Shown: piece by piece, positions 46,431-55,388 of the stretch
Layout of the letters: each line of letters opens with the position of its first letter
Position numbering within the stretch: the stretch's first letter is position 1
Program-made: the position numbers and the translations under genes
The notes under the pieces: generated by a model
Seen by the model: only the letters and a program-made list of their open reading frames with translations
Told to the model about the DNA's origin: nothing
Databases searched by the model: none
From: Mycolicibacterium llatzerense
GTDB taxonomy: Bacteria; Actinomycetota; Actinomycetes; Mycobacteriales; Mycobacteriaceae
DNA length: 64,000 nt
NCBI RefSeq assembly: GCF_000878195.1
Contig: NZ_JXST01000016.1
Location: 1 to 64,000 of the forward strand
Direction of reading: 5' to 3'

Positions 46431-47827
46431 GGCGTCGACTCGCCGGTGCGCCCGCTGACCGCCTTGATCTGTGCCGCGATGTGCTCGACGATCTGGTCGA
46501 CCTCCGCGCCGGTGCGGGATTCGACGTTGAGCCGCAGCAGCGGTTCGGTGTTGGAGGTGCGCAGGTTGAACCAGCGCCCGTCGCCGAGGTCGACGGTCAC
46601 GCCGTCGAGTTCGTCGGTCGACACGATCTGGCTGCCGTACGAGGAGATGACCGCCTGGACGCACGCCGGTGCGTCGGCGACGGTGAAGTTGATCTCGCCG
46701 GACGCCTCGTACCGCTGGTACTTGGCCATCAGCTCCGACAGCGGACGGTCCTGCTCCCCGAGCGCGGCCAGCACGTGCAGTGCGGCGAGCATGCCCGAGT
46801 CCGCCCCCCAGAAATCGCGGAAGTAGTAGTGCGCCGAATGCTCGCCGCCGAAGATCGCGTTGCTCTCGGCCATCAGTGCCTTGATGTACGAGTGGCCGAC
46901 GCGCGAGCGCACTGCCTTACCGCCGCGCTCGGCGATCAGTTCGGGCACCGCACGCGAGGTGATGAGGTTGTGGATGACGGTCGCGCCGGCCTCCCGGGCC
47001 AGCTCGCGATCGGCGACGAGTGCCGTCACAGCCGACGGCGACACCGGGTCGCCCTTCTCGTCGACGACGAAGCAGCGGTCGGCATCACCGTCGAAGGCCA
47101 GACCGATGTCGGCGCCGTTGTCGATGACATGCTTCTGCAGGTCCACCAGGTTGGCCGGATCCAGCGGGTTGGCCTCGTGGTTGGGGAACGTGCCGTCGAG
47201 TTCGAAGTACAACGGCAGCAAGGCGATCGACGCGACGGTACCCAGCACCTCCGGAGTGGTGTGCCCACCCATGCCGTTTCCGGCGTCGACCGAGACCCGC
47301 AGCGGACGCAGCCCCGAGACGTCGACCAGCGAACGCAGGAAGGTGCCGTACTCGGCGAGCACGTCGCGATCCTCAACCGTGCCGGCGGCGCCGTCGTGAC
47401 CGGGCACGCCGCCGATGACCTCATCGCTGATGTCCGTCAGACCGGTGTCCTTGCCGACGGGCTTCGCCCCGGCGCGGCACAGCTTGATGCCGTTGTAGGC
47501 CGCCGGGTTGTGGCTGGCCGTGAACATGGCGCCCGGGCAGTCGAGCAGACCCGAGGCGAAGTAGAGCTGATCGGTCGACGCCAGCCCGATCCGGACCACG
47601 TCCAAACCCTGCGCGGTGACCCCGCTGGCGAACGCCGCGGCCAATGACGGTGAGCTGGGCCGCATGTCGTAACCGACCGCCACGCGGGTGGCGCCCTCGG
47701 CGCGCATCAGCCGAGCGAACGCACCGCCGACGTCGGCGACAAACGACTCGTCGATCTCCTCGCCGACCAGCCCGCGTACGTCATATGCCTTGATAACGCG
47801 CTGTACAGAGGCAGCAGGCCGAGACAT
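46427..47827 (-). CDS. manB: Phosphomannomutase/phosphoglucomutase ManB
   Basis: 466 residues, alpha-D-phosphohexomutase. Phosphoserine S105 in MFTASHNP, Mg loop FDGDADRCF, sugar-binding GGEHSAHYYF and C-terminal RTSNTEPLLRLNVE. Makes mannose-1-P for GDP-mannose. The ATG at 47827 has GGGAGGGCT upstream; an in-frame start 36 bp earlier has none. First gene of the manB, TobH-like, manA, CDF operon. Confidence 0.95.
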   Translation of the reverse strand: MSRPAASVQRVIKAYDVRGLVGEEIDESFVADVGGAFARLMRAEGATRVAVGYDMRPSSPSLAAAFASGVTAQGLDVVRIGLASTDQLYFASGLLDCPGAMFTASHNPAAYNGIKLCRAGAKPVGKDTGLTDISDEVIGGVPGHDGAAGTVEDRDVLAEYGTFLRSLVDVSGLRPLRVSVDAGNGMGGHTTPEVLGTVASIALLPLYFELDGTFPNHEANPLDPANLVDLQKHVIDNGADIGLAFDGDADRCFVVDEKGDPVSPSAVTALVADRELAREAGATVIHNLITSRAVPELIAERGGKAVRSRVGHSYIKALMAESNAIFGGEHSAHYYFRDFWGADSGMLAALHVLAALGEQDRPLSELMAKYQRYEASGEINFTVADAPACVQAVISSYGSQIVSTDELDGVTVDLGDGRWFNLRTSNTEPLLRLNVESRTGAEVDQIVEHIAAQIKAVSGRTGESTP

Positions 47828-47926
47828 AGCCCTCCCGATCTCATCGTTTGCAGACCACTGCATACCGAGGGCCTGTGACAGTCAGCCTATCGGCACACCC
47901 ATGGGCTCGCGGGTGGTCGGTGGCGT

Positions 47927-50900
47927 TCAGCCAACATTGTTCGACGGCGAACCAGCGATGCCCGGCTCGGCGGCCGCGATCGCAGCGGTACGACGGTCGA
48001 GGAACTCGTCCCACACGTGTTCGCCCGTCATCGCGACGAGGTTGCGCGCCCGCTCGATGAGTGCCGCCGCGGCATCGCGCCGGCCGACACGAAGCTCGAT
48101 ATCGGACAGGAGAGCGAGAAAGTACGCGTGCATGACGCACGTACCGTCGGACCGAAGCGTGTCGAACGCATCGAACCCTTCCTGCGAATCGACGACGCGG
48201 CCTTCCATGGCCTCCGCCCAGACGTTGACGATTCTGGCGGCGGCGCCCCATTGCTGACCACCGGCCGCCGCGAACTCCTGTTCAACCGCCGCCGCTGCCG
48301 CTGCGGTGCCGCGCAGCTCGCCCATGATGGCCGCCGCTTCGACCAGCGTGAGTTTGGCGCCGAGGACGTTGAACACGTCGCCCCGACTACTCGCCAATTG
48401 CAGCGCCCGCGTCCCGTAGCGCCGTGACGCGTCGGCGTTGCCACGCAGCGCTTCCCCCAGAGACATCCAGGTGTAGACCCGCGGATGGAAGAAATGCATT
48501 GGGTCGGTGACGGTTTCAGGCGCGGGAAAGGTATTCATCATGTGCAGACCGACTTCGATCTGCAGATCCGTCTCGCCGCGCAGGCCCGCCACCACGACCG
48601 TGGCGAAGTCACTGGCGACACCGCAGTCCACGTCGCCCGAGTTGCCGTACTGCTCCCGCAGACCCTGGGCGATGACGTCGGCCTCGTCGATGCGCCCGTG
48701 AGCACACAGCATCGAGGCCTGCACCGCGACAGCTCCGTAGAAGCTGCGGCCCTTGATGTGGGCCCCGATCTCGAAGGCCCGCTGTACTGCCTCGGTGGCC
48801 GAGGCGCTCCCCTGACCGTCGAGAATCCCGCGGGCACCGGCGAGATGGAGCCACAGTGCCGCTTGACGTTCGAGCAGTTCAGGCTTGGCCGGCAGCCTGC
48901 GGCACAGGTGCAGGGCGCGCTCGGTGAGGGTGGCGACGTCCGCATACGCGGAACGGTGCAGCGCGCGCTGAATGGTCGTCTCGTGCACATCAACCGCGGT
49001 CACGGGGTTGATGTGGGTACCGGCCTGCCAGGCGTGATCGGCGGCGGCGATGACGATTTCGTACGGGTCGGATTCGAGCCCAGACGCTCGCGCACTCGCC
49101 GCCGCCGCATGCAGCTCGGCCTGGTGTTCCGATGACAACGTGGCCAGTACCGCATCACGGGTGAGCCCGTGGCTGAACCGGTATGTCCCCGGCAGGTCAG
49201 CCGTCTCGTCGACCACGCCGTCGGCAAGGGCCGGACGCAATCGCGTCTCGACCGTCGAGGTGGACAGGTTGACCATCGCGGCGACCTCCGCGAGGTCGAA
49301 CCCAGGTCCCAGCACCGCCGCCGCGGCCAGAATCTGCCGACACGGCCGGCCGAGCTCGTCAAGCCGCCGGCGCAGCACGTCGACGACGGTCTCGGGCAGG
49401 CTGGGGACCGCAGTCGAACCGGCATCGAGCGTCCGCGCGATTTCCTTGATGTAGAAGGGATTACCGCGCGCGTACTGCGATACGTAGTCCGCAACCTCCG
49501 GCGCTGCCGCCGTACCCGTCACGAGGTTGATGAGTTCACCGGTCGCCTGTGCGTCGATGCCGCCCAAGTGGATCGTGACGCTGTCGGTGCGGCCGGCCAG
49601 CCGCTCCAGCGCAGCACGATTGACCGGCCGCGCCACACCGTGGTACCGCCAGTTCACCATGACCTGCAGGCGAAGTCGTGGCAATTGCGCGGCCAACACC
49701 ACCAGGGCGTCCAGTGTCGCCGCGTCGGCACCTTGCGCATCGTCGATGACCACGAGGACCGGACGCAGCGCCGAGAGTGCTTCCAGCGCAAGGACAATTC
49801 CTTCGGCGAGCGCGAATCCCGCCGCCGGCACCGAGGCACCGACAGCCGGGGTGGCCGAATTCCATTCGGGCACCAAGGCATCCACCACACCAGCGGCCGC
49901 GCGCTTGATCGCGCCACGGCCGTCGTCACCGAACTCGTTGCCCAACTGCCGTAGCACCTGTATCCACGCCCAGTTTTGCGGCAGGTTGATACCGGAGGGA
50001 TGCCCTGCCCAGGCCACCGCGATACCGGCCGCCCGGGCAGTCTTCGTGACCGCACGGGCGAAGGATGTCTTGCCGATACCGCTCTCACCGGCAACGAGGA
50101 CCATGCCCCCGACACCGTCGCGCACCCGCGACACCGTTTCCGTCGCAAGGCTCAATTCCCGATCACGGCCAAGTAATGCGGACGGGGCCGGACGGATGCG
50201 GGCAGCCAATTGCCCGTCGAGCTCGGTCGTCCCGGTCGTGATCTGATCGAAGGTGGCCTGCAGGTCAGCTCCGGGCTGGCCGCCGACCTCACGCTTGAGC
50301 ACCTCACACGCCCGGTCGAAGGCGCGCACCGCGTCGGATGTCCGGCCGGCACGGTGCAGAGCGAGCATCAGATGAGCCCACAACGGCTCGTGCAATGGAT
50401 TCTGCGCCAACGCCGCCCGAATCTCGGGGATCAATTCAGCTCCGCCGCCGAGCTGCAATGCCGCCCGCAACCGCAGCTCCGTCGCCGCTGACCGCAGCCC
50501 CGCGAACCGCTGCACCTCTGGTGCCGCGAATTCGGAGTAGGCGAAATCGCCGAACGGATCACCTCGCCACAGCACCAACGATTCTCCGAGCATGCCCACG
50601 GCGCCGCCGGCATCGCCGTCATCGAGCGCCGTCCGCGCGGCGCAGACCAACGATTCGAACCGGTGCAAATCCACCGAATCGCCGTGGAACAGATTCAGGC
50701 GGTATCCCCGCGGGCGCGTTTCCAGTCGTACCGGGTCTGCATCGGCCACGTCACGGTCGTCATCGCCAAGCACTCGCCGCAGATTCGAGACGTATGCGCG
50801 CAACGATGCCAGAGCCTTGGGCGGCGCATCGTCTTCCCACACATGCTGAATCAGTTGGTCCGTACTGACGACGGAGCCGTGATTGGCGAGCAGCACCGCC

Positions 50901-50989
50901 AGGACACATCGCTGCTTCACCCCGCCGAGAGGCACGCTCCTGCCCCCGCGGCGGACCTCCACGGCACCGGACAGCACGTAGTCGACCAT
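47927..50989 (-). CDS. Large SARP-type regulator: winged helix, BTAD, AAA ATPase, TPR-like
   Basis: About 1020 residues. The N-terminal OmpR-type winged helix (VDYVLSGAVEVRRGGRSVPL) and the BTAD helical domain (VDLHRFESLVCAARTAL, PLHEPLWAHLMLALHRAGR) are followed by an AAA/AfsR-like ATPase with Walker A VAGESGIGKTSFARA and Walker B VLVVIDDAQGADA. The rest (about 600-1020) is helical repeats. Such proteins act as pathway or stress activators. The ATG at 50989 starts the winged helix; an in-frame ATG at 51040 is an alternative. Not in the M. tuberculosis order here. Confidence 0.88.
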   Translation of the reverse strand: MVDYVLSGAVEVRRGGRSVPLGGVKQRCVLAVLLANHGSVVSTDQLIQHVWEDDAPPKALASLRAYVSNLRRVLGDDDRDVADADPVRLETRPRGYRLNLFHGDSVDLHRFESLVCAARTALDDGDAGGAVGMLGESLVLWRGDPFGDFAYSEFAAPEVQRFAGLRSAATELRLRAALQLGGGAELIPEIRAALAQNPLHEPLWAHLMLALHRAGRTSDAVRAFDRACEVLKREVGGQPGADLQATFDQITTGTTELDGQLAARIRPAPSALLGRDRELSLATETVSRVRDGVGGMVLVAGESGIGKTSFARAVTKTARAAGIAVAWAGHPSGINLPQNWAWIQVLRQLGNEFGDDGRGAIKRAAAGVVDALVPEWNSATPAVGASVPAAGFALAEGIVLALEALSALRPVLVVIDDAQGADAATLDALVVLAAQLPRLRLQVMVNWRYHGVARPVNRAALERLAGRTDSVTIHLGGIDAQATGELINLVTGTAAAPEVADYVSQYARGNPFYIKEIARTLDAGSTAVPSLPETVVDVLRRRLDELGRPCRQILAAAAVLGPGFDLAEVAAMVNLSTSTVETRLRPALADGVVDETADLPGTYRFSHGLTRDAVLATLSSEHQAELHAAAASARASGLESDPYEIVIAAADHAWQAGTHINPVTAVDVHETTIQRALHRSAYADVATLTERALHLCRRLPAKPELLERQAALWLHLAGARGILDGQGSASATEAVQRAFEIGAHIKGRSFYGAVAVQASMLCAHGRIDEADVIAQGLREQYGNSGDVDCGVASDFATVVVAGLRGETDLQIEVGLHMMNTFPAPETVTDPMHFFHPRVYTWMSLGEALRGNADASRRYGTRALQLASSRGDVFNVLGAKLTLVEAAAIMGELRGTAAAAAAVEQEFAAAGGQQWGAAARIVNVWAEAMEGRVVDSQEGFDAFDTLRSDGTCVMHAYFLALLSDIELRVGRRDAAAALIERARNLVAMTGEHVWDEFLDRRTAAIAAAEPGIAGSPSNNVG

Positions 50990-51478
50990 GCTCCCCTGAC
51001 CTTGATTAGCAAACGTACTGTTCGGCCAGACGATACTCATGCGAGGTCAGTCACGCTTGCGATACCGAAACCGCTTCGGCGCAGCGCACTTTCCGCTCCG
51101 CGGTACGCTCGCTGCGTGGCCCTGGCGGGTTCGGCATTCATCGTGGCGCCGGCGGCCGTCGCCGCCGGCCTGAGATACCTCTCCACGGTCCGAAAGATGC
51201 GCTCCTTCAACATGACTCACGGTGCGGCGGTCTCAGCCGCGAAGTCGTCCCACTGACCGCCTCGCTGGGTCGTGAAGGGTGTTGGGGAAGGCACCGCAGC
51301 TATCAGCCGAAGGTGACGTACACCTACGTGTAGACGGCGTCGCGGTCATGGTCGTCTCACTCGCTGTACTCGTCGGCTGACGTGCCTGCCGGCGGTCTTG
51401 CACGGTCCGCGCCGTCCAAACTCTTTCCAAACTCCGATTGTTAGTTTGCCTCATCGTCGCAGCTAGGAGGAGGTCTGG
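50990..51478. other. 489-bp divergent intergenic region, no convincing gene
   Basis: Lies between the giant regulator (minus) and a lipoprotein gene (plus). A 46-codon frame from GTG 51116 to 51256 (VALAGSAFIVAPAAVAAGLR...) has a hydrophobic start but no ribosome site and is not called. Other structure: the imperfect palindrome TACACCTACGTGTA in 51311-51340 and several out-of-frame short frames. AGGAGGAGG at 51465-51473 is the ribosome site of the following gene. Confidence 0.5.
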
Positions 51479-51883
51479 ATGTACGGAAAGCTCATGTTCA
51501 CCACAGCGATCGTCGCCGTGGCGATCACCGGGTGCTCTACCACGAAGCAGGTGACCGTCGGTTCATCGAAAAGCGCGTCCAGCTCGGCCGCGATGAGTTC
51601 CGCATCATCGGCGAGCTCGGCGGAAAGCAGTGCTCCCGCCGCGAAACTGGATGCCAGTTCCTGCGTCGAGATCACCCAGGCAAATCTCGACCTGGCGACC
51701 GCCTCGAACGCCGACGCGGCTCGTACCGCCGGCAACGCCTTCGAGAAATACGACCTTCCCGCCGAGGTCAAGGATGCCGTCGAGCACTTCGTCTCCACCA
51801 GCGGAGCACAGTTCGACGACCCCAAGTACGACAAGTTCAACAACGCCATCGAAGGGTGGATCAAACAGGTGTGCCCGCTGTAG
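51479..51883 (+). CDS. Small lipoprotein with Ser/Ala-rich linker
   Basis: 134 residues. MYGKLMFTTAIVAVAITGC gives a lipobox with Cys19. A 40-residue Ser/Ala tether (SSKSASSSAAMSSASSASSA) leads to a helical domain with two cysteines (SSCVEITQANLDLA and WIKQVCPL), probably disulfide-bonded. No family recognised. AGGAGGAGG about 6 nt before the ATG is the strongest ribosome site in this region. The RDD gene follows after 62 bp. Confidence 0.82.
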   Translation: MYGKLMFTTAIVAVAITGCSTTKQVTVGSSKSASSSAAMSSASSASSAESSAPAAKLDASSCVEITQANLDLATASNADAARTAGNAFEKYDLPAEVKDAVEHFVSTSGAQFDDPKYDKFNNAIEGWIKQVCPL

Positions 51884-51945
51884 ATCGGCACATCGCTTGT
51901 GCGCCGCCACCGTATTCGGAATACCCCAGAGAAAGGTAATCATCG

Positions 51946-52506
51946 ATGACCGAACAACCGCTGCCTCCGCCGGGCAACTACCCGCCGCCGTCCGCCGGTT
52001 ACCAGCCGCCGCCGTCCGCGGGTGCGCCGTCGGACAGTCCGTACACACCCTGGCTCACCCGGGTTCTGGCGTTCCTCATCGACTACATCCCCTACGCGAT
52101 CATCGTCGGAATCGGTTACGGCATCGAGGCCATGACCCAGGAGACGATCTGCGCGAATGATTCCTCCGAGTACAACCTGGGACAGTTCTGCGTCACCGGG
52201 AACTCCACGATGGGCGTGGCCGCCTTCCTTGCCTCGGTGGCCGTGGGGTTGGTGTACCTGGTCTGGAACTACGGCTTCAAGCAGGGCACGACGGGGTCGA
52301 GCATCGGCAAGTCGATCATGAAATTCAAGGTGGTCAGCGAGCAGACCGGCCAGCCCATCGGCGTGGGCATGTCGATCGTGCGCCAGCTGGCCCATTTTCT
52401 GGACGCCGTCATCTGCTACATCGGGTTCCTGTTCCCGCTTTTCGACGCCAAGCGACAGACCATCGCCGACAAGGTGATGAAGACGGTGTGTCTGCCGCTC
52501 TCCTGA
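51946..52506 (+). CDS. RDD-family membrane protein with proline-rich N-terminus
   Basis: 186 residues. A cytosolic Pro/Gly/Tyr-rich tail (PPPGNYPPPSAGYQPPPSAG) precedes an RDD domain: R-VLAFLIDYIPYAIIVG (first helix), GSSIGKSIMKFKVVSEQTGQ (loop) and RQLAHFLDAVICYIGFLFPL (third helix), then ADKVMKTVCLPLS. RDD proteins are presumed transporters or assembly factors; some are Na+/H+ antiporters. The same strand as the preceding lipoprotein gene; a strong hairpin follows. Confidence 0.88.
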   Translation: MTEQPLPPPGNYPPPSAGYQPPPSAGAPSDSPYTPWLTRVLAFLIDYIPYAIIVGIGYGIEAMTQETICANDSSEYNLGQFCVTGNSTMGVAAFLASVAVGLVYLVWNYGFKQGTTGSSIGKSIMKFKVVSEQTGQPIGVGMSIVRQLAHFLDAVICYIGFLFPLFDAKRQTIADKVMKTVCLPLS

Positions 52507-52520
52507 GGCGCACCAGACAC

Positions 52521-52562
52521 ACAATCGCCGGGTGAAGGCTCCAGCCTTCGCCCGGCGATTGT
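52521..52562. terminator. 20-bp hairpin between convergent RDD and DUF3499 genes
   Basis: ACAATCGCCGGGTGAAGGCT (52521-52540) pairs with 52543-52562 with a single G-T mismatch position and a 2-nt loop. No T run follows on either strand. Placed 15 bp after the RDD stop and 8 bp before the DUF3499 stop, it is likely to serve both transcripts. Confidence 0.7.
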
Positions 52563-52569
52563 CGTGTGA

Positions 52570-53010
52570 TCAGTCGGCAGGATCGGGCAGGACCCGCAGG
52601 TGGCCGCGGCGTCGTCCATTGGGCTGCCCGCCGTGCTGCGTGCGCGGGGCGGGCGGTGCCATGACCGCGCCACCCTGCGCTCCGGCGTGGCTGCCGGGGG
52701 GCGGATCGCTGAAACCTGTTGGGATGCCGCCGCGAGACGGCGAGTCGCGACCTTCGCGCACCGCGTCGGCGAGCGCGACGAGGTCGTCATCGTCCGAAGG
52801 CGTGGGCAGCGGACCCGCATGGCGGACCAACTCCCACCCGCGGGGCGCGGTGATGCGGCTGGCGTGCGACACACATAGGTCCCACGAATGCGGCTCCGAC
52901 ACGGTGGCCAACGGACCTACGACTGCCGTGGAATCCGAATAGACAAATGTCAGCGTCGCCACGGCGTAGTGCGGGCAACCTGGCCGGCAGCAGCGACGAG
53001 GAACATTCAC
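52570..53010 (-). CDS. DUF3499 protein (Rv3258c-like)
   Basis: 146 residues. N-terminal zinc ribbon CCRPGCPHYAVATLTFVYSD and CVSHASR (two Cys pairs or Cys/His), then DSTAVVGPLATVSEPHSWDL. The C-terminal half is Gly/Pro/Arg-rich and probably disordered. Function unknown; actinobacteria-wide and always near whiB2/manB. GTG start at 53010, divergent from the zincin-like gene with 86 bp between starts. Confidence 0.88.
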   Translation of the reverse strand: MNVPRRCCRPGCPHYAVATLTFVYSDSTAVVGPLATVSEPHSWDLCVSHASRITAPRGWELVRHAGPLPTPSDDDDLVALADAVREGRDSPSRGGIPTGFSDPPPGSHAGAQGGAVMAPPAPRTQHGGQPNGRRRGHLRVLPDPAD

Positions 53011-53096
53011 TCGGCGAGATTATCGCGCCGCCGACGCGCCCACTGCCGGACACGCGCGTCGCGGGTACGTCGATCTCCAACCGTTACTATCGGCCG

Positions 53097-53552
53097 ATGG
53101 CCCACTCGCGTGTGCGCCGCCGTCGCGGCATGCGCGGCCCGCTACTCCCCCCGACCGTTCCCGGATGGCGCAGTCGCGCCGAACGATTCGACATGGCGGT
53201 GCTGGAGGCCTACGAACCCATCGAGCGCCGCTGGAGCAGCCGGGTGTCCGGGCTCGATGTCGCAGTCGATGAGATTCCGCGGATCTCCCCCAAGGACCCC
53301 GATGCCATCCAGTGGCCGCCCGAGGTGATCGCCGACGGGCCGGTGGCGCTGGCGCGGCTCATCCCGGCCGGGGTGGATGTTCGGGGGAATTCGACACGGG
53401 CGCGAATTGTGTTGTTCCGCAAGCCCATTGAGCGGAGGGCGAAGGACTCCGTTGACCTCGCCGACCTGTTGCACGAGATTCTCGTGGCGCAGGTAGCCAC
53501 GTATCTCGGCGTTGAACCATCGGTGATCGACCCGACCATGCTGGACGACTGA
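53097..53552 (+). CDS. Zincin-like metallopeptidase-family protein (Rv3259-like)
   Basis: 151 residues. The conserved block DLADLLHEILVAQVATYLG carries an HE pair of a minimal zincin site, but the full HExxH motif is not intact (HEILV), so activity is uncertain. A basic N-terminus (MAHSRVRRRRGMRGPLL) precedes it. Leaderless: TACTAT at 53085-53090, 6 nt before the ATG. The in-frame extension to 52947 overlaps the divergent gene and is rejected. Confidence 0.85.
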   Translation: MAHSRVRRRRGMRGPLLPPTVPGWRSRAERFDMAVLEAYEPIERRWSSRVSGLDVAVDEIPRISPKDPDAIQWPPEVIADGPVALARLIPAGVDVRGNSTRARIVLFRKPIERRAKDSVDLADLLHEILVAQVATYLGVEPSVIDPTMLDD

Positions 53553-53585
53553 CAGGCCGGTCGACCTACCCGCTAGCGCGGTGTG

Positions 53586-53975
53586 TCAGATGACGCCGCG
53601 CTTGATCCGCCGGCGCTCGCGCTCCGACAGACCACCCCAGATGCCGAAGCGCTCGTCATGCGCCAGGGCGTACTCGAGGCACGCGTCGCGCACCTCGCAG
53701 CCCAGGCAGATGCGCTTGGCTTCCCGGGTCGAGCCACCCTTCTCAGGGAAGAACGCCTCAGGGTCAGTTTGCGCGCACAGGGCACGCTCCTGCCACTGGT
53801 CCTCCGTGAGCTCGGACTCGTTGTCGATGTGTTCGGGCACCAGACTCAGCTGCGGCCGTCCGGCGACGACGTGCTGGACAGGTCCGGTGTTCGTGTGCGG
53901 TGCGGTCCCAACAGAGCCGAGCATCCGCCCATCGAATTGAACGACATGATCGAAATCAGCGTGTTCGTAAGACAT
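53586..53975 (-). CDS. whiB2: WhiB2/WhmD, Wbl regulator of septation
   Basis: 129 residues, the long WhmD form typical of M. smegmatis-group species (M. tuberculosis WhiB2 is 89). Cluster cysteines C67, C90, C93, C99 and the GIWGG turn, then a basic tail RRRIKRGVI. Essential for cell division. GGAGGAGG upstream of the ATG at 53975. A 411-bp intergenic region separates it from fbiA. Confidence 0.95.
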   Translation of the reverse strand: MSYEHADFDHVVQFDGRMLGSVGTAPHTNTGPVQHVVAGRPQLSLVPEHIDNESELTEDQWQERALCAQTDPEAFFPEKGGSTREAKRICLGCEVRDACLEYALAHDERFGIWGGLSERERRRIKRGVI

Positions 53976-54386
53976 TTGCCGCCTCCTCCCCTGCTTTACG
54001 TAGTTTTCAAAACGGAGTCCAACTACTTGCCCTGCGTGCCGTCAGTGGCGATCAAAATTCGAACATACGGTCGAATCTCAGTCTGCTGCACCGGAACCGG
54101 TAAACAAACCGGGAATGACACTGGTGTGATTACACACGGGTTAGCTGCCATGGTCAAGCGGATGAAGCGCATTTCCTACCATCTTGTGACCTGTTTACGG
54201 CGCGTCGTTATCGCGGCGTGTCGCGATAGTGACCAATAACACGCTGCCGCACAACGCACTTGGTAATTGCGATAGCCGATACGCCTGTTACTCAAGTGAA
54301 TACTGAGGTTTAAAGTTTGCTGCGCGCCAAATTGCCTTTCCGGGCGCGTCATTCCACCCGGCCGTCATCGCCTAGGGTGAGTCGAC
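53976..54386. other. 411-bp intergenic region between whiB2 and fbiA
   Basis: A/T-richer than the flanks and without a plausible gene. It holds the whiB2 leader, the inverted repeat TATCGCG-GCGTGT-CGCGATA (54209-54228) and, at the right end, TAGGGT (54373-54378), the -10 box of fbiA. The length suggests a long 5' untranslated region or several regulatory sites for whiB2, as known for whmD. Confidence 0.55.
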
Positions 54387-55388
54387 GTGAAGGTGACGGT
54401 TCTGGTCGGTGGCGTCGGCGGCGCTCGTTTTCTGCTCGGCGTCCAGAAACTTCTGGGGTTGGGTCAATTCGCCGAACCCGGCACAAACTCCTCGGCCCCC
54501 TCGCCGCACGAGCTGACCGCGATCGTCAACGTCGGTGACGACGCCTGGATGTACGGCGTCCGCATCTGCCCCGACCTCGACACGTGCATGTACACCCTCG
54601 GCGGCGGCATCGACCCCGAACGCGGCTGGGGCCACCGCGACGAGACCTGGCACGCCAAGGAAGAGCTCGCCGCGTACGGCGTGCAGCCGGACTGGTTCGG
54701 GCTCGGCGACCGCGACCTGGCCACCCACCTGGTACGCAGCCAGATGCTGCGAGCCGGCTATCCGCTGTCCCAGGTGACCGAGGCCTTGTGCGACCGCTGG
54801 CAGCCCGGCGCCCGGCTGCTGCCGGCCAGCGACGACCGCAGCGAAACCCACGTGGTGGTAACCGATCCCGAAACCGGCAACCAGCGCGCCATCCACTTCC
54901 AGGAGTGGTGGGTTCGCTACCGCGCCCAGATCCCCACCCACAGCTTCGCGTTCATCGGCACCGAGAAGGCCACCGCCGCACCGGGAGTCGCCGACGCCAT
55001 CGCCGGCGCCGACGTGGTGCTGCTGGCCCCCTCGAATCCGGTCGTCAGCATCGGGTCGATCCTCGCCGTGCCCGGCCTGCGCCGCGCGCTGCGGTCCACG
55101 CCCGCACAGGTGATCGGGTACTCCCCGATCGTGGCCGGAAAACCGTTGCGCGGGATGGCCGATGACTGCCTCAAGGTGATCGGCGTCGACAGCACCTCGG
55201 AAGCCGTGGGCACGCACTACGGCGCCCGCGGTACGACCGGCATCCTCGACGGCTGGCTGATCGACGAGGGCGACCACGCCGAGATCGAAGGTGTCAATGT
55301 CAAAGCCGTGCCGCTGTTGATGACCGACCCGGCGGCCACGGCCGAAATGGTCCGGGCCGGACTGCAACTCGCCGGAATCCAGCTGTGA
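54387..55388 (+). CDS. fbiA: FbiA, 2-phospho-L-lactate (phosphoenolpyruvyl) transferase of F420 synthesis
   Basis: 333 residues. Transfers the phosphoenolpyruvyl moiety from the guanylyl donor to Fo, giving dehydro-F420-0 in mycobacteria. CofD-family motifs: [14 protein letters not shown] (2-7 region), [25 protein letters not shown] and [18 protein letters not shown] at 54387, 8 nt after TAGGGT, so nearly leaderless. fbiB overlaps by four bases. Confidence 0.95.
   Translation: MKVTVLVGGVGGARFLLGVQKLLGLGQFAEPGTNSSAPSPHELTAIVNVGDDAWMYGVRICPDLDTCMYTLGGGIDPERGWGHRDETWHAKEELAAYGVQPDWFGLGDRDLATHLVRSQMLRAGYPLSQVTEALCDRWQPGARLLPASDDRSETHVVVTDPETGNQRAIHFQEWWVRYRAQIPTHSFAFIGTEKATAAPGVADAIAGADVVLLAPSNPVVSIGSILAVPGLRRALRSTPAQVIGYSPIVAGKPLRGMADDCLKVIGVDSTSEAVGTHYGARGTTGILDGWLIDEGDHAEIEGVNVKAVPLLMTDPAATAEMVRAGLQLAGIQL

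Noticed and set aside
51116-51256. Possible 46-residue hydrophobic micro-protein
   Set aside because: No ribosome site, no -10 box at leaderless distance and no resemblance to a known small protein.
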